Origin: CAWATZ01 sp963784995
GTDB taxonomy: Bacteria > Planctomycetota > Planctomycetia > Gemmatales > Gemmataceae
NCBI GenBank assembly: GCA_963784995.1
Contig: CAWATZ010000013.1
Location: forward strand, 868,001 to 932,000
Reading direction: 5' to 3'
DNA: 64,000 bases
How positions within the stretch are numbered: the stretch's first letter is position 1; each line of letters opens with the position of its first letter. Below, piece by piece: positions 48,942 to 58,372 of this stretch. The notes under the pieces are model-generated. The model searched no databases, was not told the origin of the DNA, and saw only the letters and a list, made by a program, of their open reading frames with translations. The position numbers and the translations under genes were made by a program.

Positions 48942-51470
48942 ATGAAGCCCAAACCTTGTCCGGACACAGAGCGGCTGCAACGGCTGCTGGCCGGCGCTCT
49001 GCCGGAGACCGAACGCATTGAAGTGGAGCAGCACCTGGAGGAGTGCAGCCGCTGCCAGCACACCGCGGAGGGCTTGTCCGGCGCTACCGCCGCCTGGGTC
49101 CCCCCCGGTACTCTGGCGGCCTCGGCTGCACCGCCCTCGGAGGGGGACTCCTCTCCTGCGACGGCACAGGGACCCGGCACTCTGGGGATCTACCAGATCG
49201 TGGAACAGCTCGACGGCGACCGGGGCCTGCTCCTGAAGGCGTTCGAGCCCCGCTTGCAGCGGCACGTCGCCATCCGGCTGCTGCCGCCCGAGCTGGCCGG
49301 CGATCCCGAGGCGCGGCAGCAGTTCGCCCGGTCAGCGCGGGCGGCAGGGTCCATCGACCACGACAACGTGGTCACCATCCACGCGGTCAATGAGACGGCA
49401 GCCCAGCCCTACCTGGTGTTGGAGTTCGTGGCCGGCACCACCCTGGGCGAACGGCTGCAACGCCCCCAGCGTCTGGACTGGAAGGAGGTGCTGCGTCTGG
49501 GTCAGCAGGTGGCGGCGGGCGTGGCGGCCTTCCACAAGGGCGGCCTGGTCCACGGCAACCTCGGCCTGACCACCGTCCTGCTCGAAGAGGGCACTGGACG
49601 GGTCAAGCTCACCGGCTTTGCCCTGGACACCGGACCACGCTCCGGCACGCCAGAGGCTGAGGCCCGCCGTGCGGACCTGAGGGCGCTGGGTACCGTGCTG
49701 TTCGCCCTGAGTACGGGACAGGAACTGGCCGAGGAGACCGAGCCGAAGCGTGCCCTGCGTTCGACTCAGCCGTGGCTGCGTGAACTGATCCTGGCTCTGG
49801 TTGGCGGCCCTGGAACAGCCGCCCCCACGGCGGCGGCGGTCGCCGAACAGTTGCGCTGCCAGCTGATCGCGGAGCAGGCGCCCCCTCCCGGGGCCCGGCG
49901 AATCCTGTCGCCCGCGGAGCGGAAACGCCGGCGGCGGATCGTCGTGACGCTGCTGCTCTTGCTGGCTTTCGCCGGCCTTGGTGTGAGCGAGGCCCTGGGC
50001 AAAACGCGCCTGCTGGCGGCCGCCCTACCGCTGCTCACCGGGGAGGCAAAGCTGGTCATCGCCCTGGAAGACCCGCAGGCGCGGGTCACGCTGGCCGGCT
50101 ACGACGTTGACCTGAGCGAACCCCAGGTCTGGGAAATCAGCCTGCGGCCGGGCGCGTATCTGCTGCGGGTGGCACGGGAAGGAGAGCCGCTGCAGGAGCA
50201 ACGGCTCTCCCTGGGCTGGGCCGGTGGCCAGGAGGTGGCCGTGCGTGCCCAGCTGGCGCAACCGCATGAGCAACCCTTCGTGGTGCGTTCCCGGCGAGGC
50301 TTCCGCGACCGGGAGTACAAGAGCCTGGTCGAGGCGGTCCGCCAGGTTCGGGGTCACGACGTCATCGAGATCCACGGCAACGGCCCGTTCTCCAGCCCGC
50401 CCGTGGTGCTCGGCTCCAGGCCGCTGACCATCCGTGCCGGGCCTGGGTTCCGGCCGGTCATCGAGTTTGCGCACCAGCCTGGGAAAGGCTCCTTCATCTA
50501 CCTCAGCTCCAACGCGGCGCTGGTCCTGGAGGGCGTGGAACTCCGCATCCCGGGAATGCCGAAATATGAGTCGGGCTATTATCACCAGGTCGTTCGCGTG
50601 AACAGTGCGCCCCTCCACGTGGCTCACTGCCGGATTGTGGTGAAAGGCCAGGGCTATTGTTTGCAGGCGAATGAGTCACCGGAATGCGTACTGCGCAACA
50701 GTGAGCTGATCCGCAACAAGAATAGCGGGCACGTCCTTATTGCCGTGAGCAACATTCGGAACGCGGGTCGGATCGACGTCAGCAGCTGCGTGCTGGCGGG
50801 GGGACTTTGGGGTCTGGTACTGAGCCGGAAGTCCCCGGAAGACCGGGAGGTGTCGGTGCGTCTGCACGGCAACACCTTGTCCACCCGCGTGCCGTTGATG
50901 CTGATGCACCTGCAACGAGAATTGCCCAGCGACGAGGGCAGCAGGCCCCCGTTCTCCTTCGAGCTGACAGCCAACGTCATCGATAGCCCTGACGAGTTCT
51001 TCCGGTTCAACCTCAGCGCCTACAAGGCCGATGAGAAGGTCGTCACGATCGCGCAGGTCGAGGCGCTGCTGCCACACCTGGTGCGCTGGCAGATGCGCGA
51101 CAACCTGCTGCCCGAGGGCGTCGGCCTGCTCCGCTGCGTGCAAGGCTGGAACACCCTGTTGCCGGGTTTACGCGATCGCAAAACGCTGGCGGAGTGGAAC
51201 CAGTTCTGGAGTCTGCCGCCCAGCCATTCGCTCCAGGGTCGGCCTTTGTTTGCCGACGAGAACCTGGCGGACCGGCAGACGCTGAAACCCGAAGAAGTGA
51301 CCGCCGCCGACTTCAAGCTGCGGCCAGGCAGCCCCGGACGCGGCCTCGGGCCAGGCCGGAAGGATCTCGGCGCCCCGGTGGACGAGGTCGGTCCGGGACC
51401 GGCCTACGAACGCTGGAAGAAGACGGCCGACTACCAGGAGTGGCTCAAGAAGACAGGGCAGGTCCAATAA
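48942..51470 (+). CDS. pseudokinase D: zinc-finger/dead kinase/PEGA-like/beta-helix receptor
   Basis: This 842-residue paralogue of pseudokinase B is intact. The zinc site comprises Cys6, His31, Cys35 and Cys38. The kinase-like domain (about 80-320) has VAIRLLPPEL, VHGNLGLTTVLLEE and KLTGFALDTG in place of the catalytic Lys, HRD and DFG. A membrane segment near 328-348 (IVVTLLLLLAFAGLGVSEAL), a PEGA-like domain (LVIALEDPQARVTLAGYDVDL) and a beta-helix (VIEIHGNGPFSSPPVVLGS) follow. It ends VGPGPAYERWKKTADYQEWL. The ATG at 48942 follows GGAG at good spacing. Identity to B is high throughout, so the pair arose by a recent duplication around kinase C. It should bind and not phosphorylate. Confidence 0.88.
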   Translation: MKPKPCPDTERLQRLLAGALPETERIEVEQHLEECSRCQHTAEGLSGATAAWVPPGTLAASAAPPSEGDSSPATAQGPGTLGIYQIVEQLDGDRGLLLKAFEPRLQRHVAIRLLPPELAGDPEARQQFARSARAAGSIDHDNVVTIHAVNETAAQPYLVLEFVAGTTLGERLQRPQRLDWKEVLRLGQQVAAGVAAFHKGGLVHGNLGLTTVLLEEGTGRVKLTGFALDTGPRSGTPEAEARRADLRALGTVLFALSTGQELAEETEPKRALRSTQPWLRELILALVGGPGTAAPTAAAVAEQLRCQLIAEQAPPPGARRILSPAERKRRRRIVVTLLLLLAFAGLGVSEALGKTRLLAAALPLLTGEAKLVIALEDPQARVTLAGYDVDLSEPQVWEISLRPGAYLLRVAREGEPLQEQRLSLGWAGGQEVAVRAQLAQPHEQPFVVRSRRGFRDREYKSLVEAVRQVRGHDVIEIHGNGPFSSPPVVLGSRPLTIRAGPGFRPVIEFAHQPGKGSFIYLSSNAALVLEGVELRIPGMPKYESGYYHQVVRVNSAPLHVAHCRIVVKGQGYCLQANESPECVLRNSELIRNKNSGHVLIAVSNIRNAGRIDVSSCVLAGGLWGLVLSRKSPEDREVSVRLHGNTLSTRVPLMLMHLQRELPSDEGSRPPFSFELTANVIDSPDEFFRFNLSAYKADEKVVTIAQVEALLPHLVRWQMRDNLLPEGVGLLRCVQGWNTLLPGLRDRKTLAEWNQFWSLPPSHSLQGRPLFADENLADRQTLKPEEVTAADFKLRPGSPGRGLGPGRKDLGAPVDEVGPGPAYERWKKTADYQEWLKKTGQVQ

Positions 51471-51593
51471 TCCAGGAGATCGGCCATCTCGCTGACAAAC
51501 AATCGCCCCCATCGCCCCGGTGTTCGCGGCGCGCCGACGCCTCGGGGCCTGTTTCCGCAACCTGTACTTGTCATCGCCCGAAGGAGGTTTCGC

Positions 51594-52892
51594 ATGTCTC
51601 AGCTTGGCAAGTGGACAGTCGTGGCGGCGTTCCTTCTGTTCGGCTGGGGAATGGCCCTTGCCCGGGCGGCAGCGGAGCCGGACAAACCGTCTCTCGCGGA
51701 GGATCAGACCGCTCTGGCAAGGGCCTGGGTTCGGCAAGTGGACAACCAGACTGAGATGCGCCTCGTCCTGGATGACAAACGCATGCGCATCACCGTCATC
51801 AAGAGCGTCATGGAAAACACGCCGTTCGGAGTGTCGCGCGGCAAGGACATCACCAGCACCATTCTGGAGTACGAGCTGACGGAAAAGGACGGCAAGCGCA
51901 CGCTCACCCTGTTTGGCCAGAAAGCCGGCAAACCCAACGGCTCGTTGACCTGCAAGATCGACGGCGTGAAGCTGACCCTGTCCGGCTCGGGCAGCGCGCT
52001 CGATGGCCGGACGTACAACTTCTCTGGCGACTGGCTGCGCCAGGGAGCGGCGATCCCGAAGAAAGGCGAGGCCATCACCGAGGCCGGCACTCTGCAGACC
52101 CTGAAGACGCTCGAAGCCGAACTCGGCCGCGACGACAAGGCCCCTGGCAACCCCATCGTCCAGGTGCTGCTGAACAGTACCGCGGTCATGGATGCCAACC
52201 TGGAGTGGCTGAAGGTTCTGCCGGCCATCCGCGTCCTGGGCCTGACCGACACGGCGGTCACGGACAACGGCCTGCCGTTCCTGAAGGACCTGCCCGCTCT
52301 GGAAACGCTCAGCCTGCGCCGCACGCAAATCAGTGACGCCGGCCTGGTCCACCTCAAGGCCCTCAAGTGGCTCAAGCACGTCAGCTTTCAGGAGACGCGC
52401 ATCAGCGACGAGGGGCTGCCGCACCTGGCCGGCTGCGCGGCGCTCACGGAGTTGGACCTGCGCTCGACCAGGGTGACGGACGCGGGCCTGGAGCATCTGC
52501 AAAAATTGCCCGCGTTGAGTTGGCTCGCCGTGAGCGGCGCCCGGGTCGGAGACAACGGCTTGCTCGCTCTGGTGAAGATCAAAACGCTCCGGAAACTGAG
52601 CCTGACCGATACGGCGGTCACGGATGCGGGGGTCGCTCACCTCAAGGAGCTGCCAGAGCTGGTCGGGCTGGGACTGAGCGGAACCAAGGTCACCGACGTC
52701 GGCCTCGCTCACCTCCAGGGATTGACGAAGTTGGAAATGCTGTCTCTGAAAAACACCGCCATCACCGACCGGGGGCTGATGCAGCTGAAGGGGTTGACCG
52801 CGTTGCAGCAGCTGTCCTTGCCGTCGGGCGTCACCAACGCGGGTGTGGCGGACCTCCAGAAAGCCTTGCCCAAATGCAAGATCCTGCGCTGA
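51594..52892 (+). CDS. secreted leucine-rich-repeat protein with TIGR03067-like N-terminal domain
   Basis: The 432-residue protein has a signal peptide (VVAAFLLFGWGMALARAAA). Residues ~30-150 (ILEYELTEKDGKRTLTLFGQ ... LTLSGSGSALDGRTYNFSGDWLR) resemble the beta-rich TIGR03067 fold. About ten LRR units follow (LTDTAVTDNGLPFLKDLPAL, LRRTQISDAGLVHLKALKWL, ...), ending SGVTNAGVADLQKALPKCKIL. LRR proteins of this kind usually bind proteins. It follows pseudokinase D by 123 bases in the same direction and could be a secreted partner of the beta-helix receptors. Its last ~138 bases recur at 58037-58174. Confidence 0.83.
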   Translation: MSQLGKWTVVAAFLLFGWGMALARAAAEPDKPSLAEDQTALARAWVRQVDNQTEMRLVLDDKRMRITVIKSVMENTPFGVSRGKDITSTILEYELTEKDGKRTLTLFGQKAGKPNGSLTCKIDGVKLTLSGSGSALDGRTYNFSGDWLRQGAAIPKKGEAITEAGTLQTLKTLEAELGRDDKAPGNPIVQVLLNSTAVMDANLEWLKVLPAIRVLGLTDTAVTDNGLPFLKDLPALETLSLRRTQISDAGLVHLKALKWLKHVSFQETRISDEGLPHLAGCAALTELDLRSTRVTDAGLEHLQKLPALSWLAVSGARVGDNGLLALVKIKTLRKLSLTDTAVTDAGVAHLKELPELVGLGLSGTKVTDVGLAHLQGLTKLEMLSLKNTAITDRGLMQLKGLTALQQLSLPSGVTNAGVADLQKALPKCKILR

Positions 52893-53014
52893 CTCCGGCA
52901 TCGTGGAGTTGATCGAGGGGAACCAAGCCAGGAAGTAGACTGCCGCAGTGGTGGAAGGATCAACCATTCTGGTAGAATCAGCTCCACGACAGCTTCGCCA
53001 AAGGGAGGTCCCCA

Positions 53015-53773
53015 ATGCCGATCCACGACTGGACCCGTGTGACCGCCGGAACCTGGCATGCGTTCCATTTGAGCTGGATTGCTGAAATCCAACTGGCGCT
53101 CAACGACGGTCTGTTGCCCAGCGATTACTACGCCCAGGCCGAACAGATTGCCGGCCCGCTCGGCCCCGACGTGCTGACGCTCCAGTATCCCGAGTCCTCG
53201 GACAACGGCGGAGGCGGCGCGTTACCGGCCAACGGCGCCGGCGGATTGGCGGTGGCTGCCGCGCCGCCGCGGGTTCGCTTTCTCGACGAAGCGGAGATGG
53301 ACGACTATGTGCTGAAGCGACGAACCCTTGTCGTTCGCCACGCCAGCGGGGATCGGATCGTGGCCTTGCTGGAGATCGTCTCGCCCGGCAACAAGGCGGC
53401 TCGCAACGCGCTGCGTTCCTTTGTCGAGAAAGCCGTCGAAGCGCTGTATCGAGGGTATCACCTGCTCATCGTCGATCTCTTTCCCCCCGGCCGACGGGAC
53501 CCCCAGGGCATTCATGCGGTCATCTGGAACGAGTTTGCCGAGACCGCTTTCGAGCCGCCCCCCGGCGAGCCGCTGACGCTGGCCGCTTATTCGGCGGGGC
53601 TCAAAAAACGGGCTTACGTGGAACCGACCGCGGTGGGACGCGCTCTGATCGACATGCCGTTGTTCCTGGAACCGGACATTTACGTCAACGTTCCCCTGGA
53701 AGCGACTTATCAGGCGGCCTATCGAGGAGTGCCCAGGCGTTGGCGGGCCGTCCTCGAAGGCCCCGCAACCTGA
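53015..53773 (+). CDS. DUF4058 family protein
   Basis: The 252-residue protein starts MPIHDWTRVTAGTWHAFHLSWI, the recognisable N-terminus of DUF4058 proteins. It continues VEIVSPGNK-type text (ALLEIVSPGNKAARNALRSFVEKAVEALYRGYHLLIVDLFPPG). The middle resembles PD-(D/E)XK/Uma2-like folds but I cannot confirm active-site residues. The family is common in cyanobacteria and planctomycetes, with unknown function. GGGAGG precedes the ATG. The gene is complete. Confidence 0.85.
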   Translation: MPIHDWTRVTAGTWHAFHLSWIAEIQLALNDGLLPSDYYAQAEQIAGPLGPDVLTLQYPESSDNGGGGALPANGAGGLAVAAAPPRVRFLDEAEMDDYVLKRRTLVVRHASGDRIVALLEIVSPGNKAARNALRSFVEKAVEALYRGYHLLIVDLFPPGRRDPQGIHAVIWNEFAETAFEPPPGEPLTLAAYSAGLKKRAYVEPTAVGRALIDMPLFLEPDIYVNVPLEATYQAAYRGVPRRWRAVLEGPAT

Positions 53774-53808
53774 GAGGGCGACCCTGCTCCTTTTGGCGCC
53801 GGAGAGCC

Positions 53809-56471
53809 TCAGTCCTCCGCGAAGAACCGTTCCCGGAGGACTTTCCGGCCTCCCAGGGCCGTGAAGCAGGCGCAACAGGCAAGACCCAGGATGACCAGCC
53901 CGCCAACGAGCCCCTGGTTGGCATACCACGCCGATAGGTGGGTCGTCAGCGGGATCGAGCCCAGCAGAAAGAAACAACCGTTGAGGGCTGCGGAGGCCAG
54001 CAAGCCGAAGCGGCCCAGGACCGTGGCGGAAATCGCCATGACCGGAACCCAGTAGATCGCCAGCAAAGCCGCCGACGCCAGGTTGGGAGTCGGTTTGAAC
54101 AGCACGTTCATCCAGGCGTTCAGGAGCACGAACGCGGTCCAGTACAACCAGGGCTTGCGCAGGAGCAGGAACAACAGGAACGCCAGGGTCAAAAGAAACA
54201 GCGGGATCGTCACTGCGTAGGCCAGCCGGTTGACGACGATGGCCAACGGACTCAGGGAAGTGTTCTGCTCCAGAATAATCCCGCTGGGCGGAGGCACGGG
54301 AAGCCCGAGCCAGGGCCCAAGTCCCTCGAAAGTCAGCCACCACAGCAGCACACAGCCGACCCCGGCAGCTGACCCGATGAGCAGGTCGCGTCCGACCAGC
54401 GGGTCGCGCCAACGGCCATGCAACAGGCGTTTCCACGCGGTCAGACGCCAGGGCCACCGGCGCCGCACCGCCGGTTCCAGGGCCAGGTAAGCCACTCCAA
54501 ACAGCCCTGCCCAGAACAGCCGCGCGCCGAGGAGGATCTGGAACTGCTCGATCTCCAGAAAGAGATCGGCTGTGTGATGCCCGCCCAGCAGCCAGGCCGA
54601 CAGGCCAATCCCCAGCAGAACGAGAGCCACACGCAGCGCGCCCGGCGATCGCCGCGTCCCCCACCAAGGTTGCGGATGGCCAGGAGCACGGTACTCAGAA
54701 GAAACGCCAGGAACAGGATCAGGTACAGTCCGCCTTTCGACTGGCGCGGTTGGAAAGGCGGCACGGTCCAGGCGCCGACAATCCGGAAAGAGACGGGCTT
54801 GCCTTGCCAGGAAGCACACTCGACCCGAATCGCCACGTCCGGGTTGTCGGGAAAAACACCCACCCGGGCGTCCCGAGCATCCGAGGGAACCGCTGGGGCC
54901 CACTCCGGGGTGGTCGGAGTAAACTGCCTCATGTCCAGCTCGGCGGCATCGTAGAGCGGCTTCCAATCGCAGGGAACGACAGGCCCCTTCTCCCCCTTGC
55001 CGCTCGCTGGAACGGCATAGTACTCCAGCAGACGCCCCTGCCCATCCAGGATGACACCCGCCATCCCGGCGACCAAGGGGAGCGGATTGGTCGCCGTCAC
55101 CAACGCTGGCTGGTCGTCCTCCGGTCCGGGTTGCACGGGCACCAGTGGCTGGGGACTGCGCCGGTAGAAGAAGGTCAGCGCCGCCGGTTGACCGAGAGCG
55201 AGGGCATCCCACCGGTTGGGGGACAACTCCGTCATCGCCACGTGCCTGAGATAGTCCGCCTCGGTCCGAAACCAATACGCCTCGTCGCCGGGCTCGTCGC
55301 CGTGACCCAGGTGTTTGAGATGTTCCCGGGCCTGGTGCGCGAGAATTTCCGGCGACTGCAGGGGAGGGACACGACGATACAGGGCAAAGCGGTCCTCCAG
55401 CACGGCAAGCAGGTACAGACCCACCACCACGGCCGCCAGCAGTGCAAGACCCACCCACGGCCGGAGCAGACCGACCTCTCCGGCATCGGCCACCAGCTCC
55501 GGCGACGGTGTCTTGCCGGCCGCCACCGCGGCGGCCAGCGGGTCGCCTCCCGGAAGCGCCGCCAGCACTTCATACACCGAGCGCGGCCGGTCCTTCGTGT
55601 CCTTCTCCAGGCAGTGAAGAATGGCCTGCTCCATGGCTGGATTCAGTCCGCCGGCATGGCTGGATGGCTTGCTGGGAGCGGCCTCCTCATACTTCCGTGC
55701 CAGTTCCGCTCGACTGCTGGCGGCAAAAGCCTTCTTGCCGGTACTCATCTCGTACAGTACCAGCCCCAGGGCGAACAGGTCGCTCTGGACACTCACTTCC
55801 CGGCCAGCCAGTTGCTCCGGCGCCATGTAAGCCACCGTGCCGGCATTCGCATCGACTGTCTCGTCCGCCCCGGAAGCCAGTCCGAAGTCGGTCAAGCGGA
55901 CCTTGCCGCGACCATCGAGCATTACGTTTTGCGGCTTCAGATCGCGGTGCAGCAGCCCCTGCTCGTGGACCGCGGCCAGGGCCGAACACAGTTGTCGCGC
56001 CACCTCGATGGCCCGTTCCTCCGGCAGCCGGCCAAAGCGACGCAGCACCGAGGCCAGGTCCTCGCCGTCGATGAACTCCATCGTGAGGACCGGTTGCCCC
56101 TCGTGTTCGGCAATGTCGTAAACCCGGCACACGTTGGGATGCGACACCTTGCGAGCGACGGCCACTTCCTTCCGGAAGCGCAGCAGGCGATCGGGGTCAG
56201 ACGCCAGGTGCGGCGGCAGCAGCTTGAGGGCGACGGGTTGCCCCAGGGTCAGGTCATCGGCGCGGTAGACCTCGCCCATGCCCCCCTTACCCAGCAGGGC
56301 GACAATCCGATAGCGGCCGGACAGCAGCGTGCCGGGTGCGAATCGCTCCCCGGTCTTTGGGGGCTGTAGCGGAGGCGGCTGATAGGCGGCCGTCGAACCG
56401 TTCCCGCAGCGCGGGCAAGGACCGCCCGCCGCAGGTAATTCGGCTGCACAGTTTGGACAGTGGCTTCGCAT
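53809..56471 (-). CDS. zinc-ribbon serine/threonine kinase with large membrane domain, one frameshift
   Basis: A zinc ribbon starts the protein (CPNCAAELPAAGGPCPRCG, residues 5-23). The kinase domain (about 55-320) is intact: GKGGMGEVY, VALKLL, HRDLKPQN, LTDFGLA and APEQLAG. A membrane segment (VGLALLAAVVVGLYLLAVL) leads to an extracytoplasmic domain (RFALYRRVPPL ... FRIVGAWTVPPF). Beyond it come about ten hydrophobic segments (ALVLLGIGLSAWLLGG, ILGLACCACFTAL). The frame changes near 54660. Joined length is about 887 residues. This layout, a kinase plus a sensor domain plus a polytopic C-terminus, is known from planctomycete and acidobacterial kinases. ATG 56471 is chosen because it precedes the zinc ribbon directly. 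Confidence 0.85.
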
Positions 56472-56682
56472 TCCCTCTTCCCACTCCGTGTGAACCTCCG
56501 ACAGTCTAAAGGAAGAGGGAACGAATGACCAAGCAAAATCACTGTCCCGAGGCGGCCTGGTCCGCGAAAGAGCTTGGCTCTCGCCGGGACCAGGGGCGGC
56601 CGGGATCGCTTTGTGGCAGCGGCGCCCTTTTTCCTGTAAGGTTGAGGTTGCTCGATCCGCATTACCTGGAGAGGAGCCGCGC

Positions 56683-57039
56683 ATGTCCGATTCGCCCGGC
56701 ACGCGACCCAGTCTGCTCGTCCGCATTCGCGATCCGGGGGATCGGGAAGCGTGGCGGCAGTTTGTGGCCCTGTACGCGCCGCTGATCCACAGCCTGTGCC
56801 GGCAACGCGGCTTGCAGGACGCCGACGCCGCCGACCTGACCCAGGAAGTGTTGCGGGCCGTGGTGGCGGCCGTCCCTGGCCTGGTGTACGATCCCGTTCG
56901 CGGCTCGTTTCGCGGCTGGCTCGACACCGTGACCTGTCACCGGCTGCACGACTTCCGCGACAGCCGACTCCGCGAGGTCCTCGGCGGCTTGCCCTCCGAG
57001 GAGATCAGCCACCGCGACAACTTCGCGGTCATCGTCTGA
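56683..57039 (+). CDS. truncated ECF sigma factor, region 2 only
   Basis: The 118 codons closely match the first half of the sigma factor at 39470: PGTRPSLLVRIRDPGDREAWRQFVALYAPLIHSLCRQRGLQDADAADLTQEVLRAVV, then RGSFRGWLDTVTCHRLHDF. The frame ends SHRDNFAVIV without the linker and the region 4 helix-turn-helix. No region 4 sequence was found downstream, where a WD40 gene starts 21 bases later. The ATG has a good GAGAGGAG site. It is a remnant or a region-2-only protein that could bind core polymerase but not a -35 element. Confidence 0.75.
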   Translation: MSDSPGTRPSLLVRIRDPGDREAWRQFVALYAPLIHSLCRQRGLQDADAADLTQEVLRAVVAAVPGLVYDPVRGSFRGWLDTVTCHRLHDFRDSRLREVLGGLPSEEISHRDNFAVIV

Positions 57040-57060
57040 CCTACTTTCAGGGAGGGACTG

Positions 57061-57993
57061 ATGCGCAAGCTCAAGAAGCTGTCTCGTAACCTGCAGCACC
57101 TCGCCTGGCTGGATGCCGGGGCGTGCCTCGTCGCCATCACACGTGACCACGCCGTTACCGTGCTGGACGCGAGCAGCGGGAAGGTCCTGCACCAGGAGAG
57201 AGTCCGCGACCACTGGGCCGAGTTCCTGGCCGTCCACCCCGACGGTCGGCAGTTCGCCACGGCCGACTGCCTGGACGCGCGCTGCCGACCGGCCTCGCCG
57301 GCGCAGCTGTGGGAACTCACGCCCGGCGGCCTGACCGCCACGCCGCTGCCGCTGGACGCTGACCTGCACGGGGGCCTCGCCTTCACCCCAGACGGCACTG
57401 CCCTGGTCGGCGGGGCCCACTGCTTCTCGCCCGCGCCGCGCCAGTTCGCCGGGCCGATGGTGTGGTGGGACCTGCACAAGGGGAGGCCCGGCACAGGCTT
57501 CGCGGGCCACGCGGGGCTGGCGGGGGCCCTGACGTTCACGGCCGACGGCACGCTCCTGGTTTCGACGGGCGGCGACGACACGGTGCGCGTGTGGGACGTG
57601 GCGAATCGGAAGGAGATTGGCAACCGCAAGGTGCGCTGTCTGCACCGACGGCTGGCCCTGGCCCCGGACGGGCGCGGGCTGGCGATCATTCACAACTATC
57701 ACGGAGATTTCGTGCTGCTGGACCCGTCGGCGGGCAAGAAGCTCGGCAAGCCGCTCGAGGTGAACGGGCACGCCCCGAGATCCGTGTCCCAGCTGGCGTA
57801 TTCCCCGACGAGCGCCTGCCTGGCGTCGGTGGGCGGGGACGGCCGGCTGTGCTTCTGGGATCGTGACGGCACGGCGCTCGCCGCCCACTCGCCGGGGACC
57901 AGTCAGCTGGATTGCGTGGTCTTCGCGCCGGACGGCAAGAGCGTGGCCGTCTCGGACGGGTCGGGACAGATCTACCTGTGCGGCGTGCCGTGA
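57061..57993 (+). CDS. cytoplasmic WD40-repeat protein
   Basis: The 310-residue protein has no signal peptide. It begins MRKLKKLSRNLQHLAWLDAG and holds about six degenerate WD40 blades (GVVLVAITRDHAVTVLDAS-like, LAFTPDGTALVGG, LTFTADGTLLVSTGGDDTVRVWDV, LAYSPTSACLASVGGDGRLCFWD, VVFAPDGKSVAVSDGSGQIYL). It is probably a small propeller for protein binding. AGGGAGG precedes the ATG at 57061. It is likely co-transcribed with the truncated sigma gene, 21 bases upstream. Confidence 0.8.
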   Translation: MRKLKKLSRNLQHLAWLDAGACLVAITRDHAVTVLDASSGKVLHQERVRDHWAEFLAVHPDGRQFATADCLDARCRPASPAQLWELTPGGLTATPLPLDADLHGGLAFTPDGTALVGGAHCFSPAPRQFAGPMVWWDLHKGRPGTGFAGHAGLAGALTFTADGTLLVSTGGDDTVRVWDVANRKEIGNRKVRCLHRRLALAPDGRGLAIIHNYHGDFVLLDPSAGKKLGKPLEVNGHAPRSVSQLAYSPTSACLASVGGDGRLCFWDRDGTALAAHSPGTSQLDCVVFAPDGKSVAVSDGSGQIYLCGVP

Positions 57994-58036
57994 GCCACGG
58001 GGCCGCCGCCCGCGGTCGGGAACCGGTTGGTTCCCG

Positions 58037-58174
58037 ACCGCCATCACCGACCAGGGGCTGAAGCAGCTGCAGGGGTTGACCGTGCTGCGGCAGCTGTCCT
58101 TGCCGTCGGGCGTCACCAACGCGGGTGTGGCGAACCTCCAGAAAGCCTTGCCCAGATGTAAGATCCTGCGCTAA
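58037..58174 (+). pseudogene. duplicated 3' end of an LRR gene
   Basis: This stretch encodes TAITDQGLKQLQGLTVLRQL, then LPSGVTNAGVANLQKALPRCKIL and a stop. It is nearly identical to the last units of the LRR protein at 51594-52892 in both DNA and protein. It has no start of its own and begins abruptly 44 bases after the WD40 gene. It is a fragment left by duplication or deletion. The next ~195 bases to the MATE gene hold nothing recognised. Confidence 0.75.
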
Positions 58175-58372
58175 CAGTCTCAGGGGTGGCTGCCCGCGCG
58201 GACTATACCTGTTAGCGATCAAAAGGAATGATTGGGGACGTGGCGCCTGCTTCAACAGGAGTCCGGGTCGGGAATCCGCCATAGAAAAGAACGGATTCAA
58301 GGGCAAAAACGCGCGCGACTTTTTCCGGGCATCGGTCGGAACGGTGAGCCGGGTGTCAAGGAGCTTCTCCCC

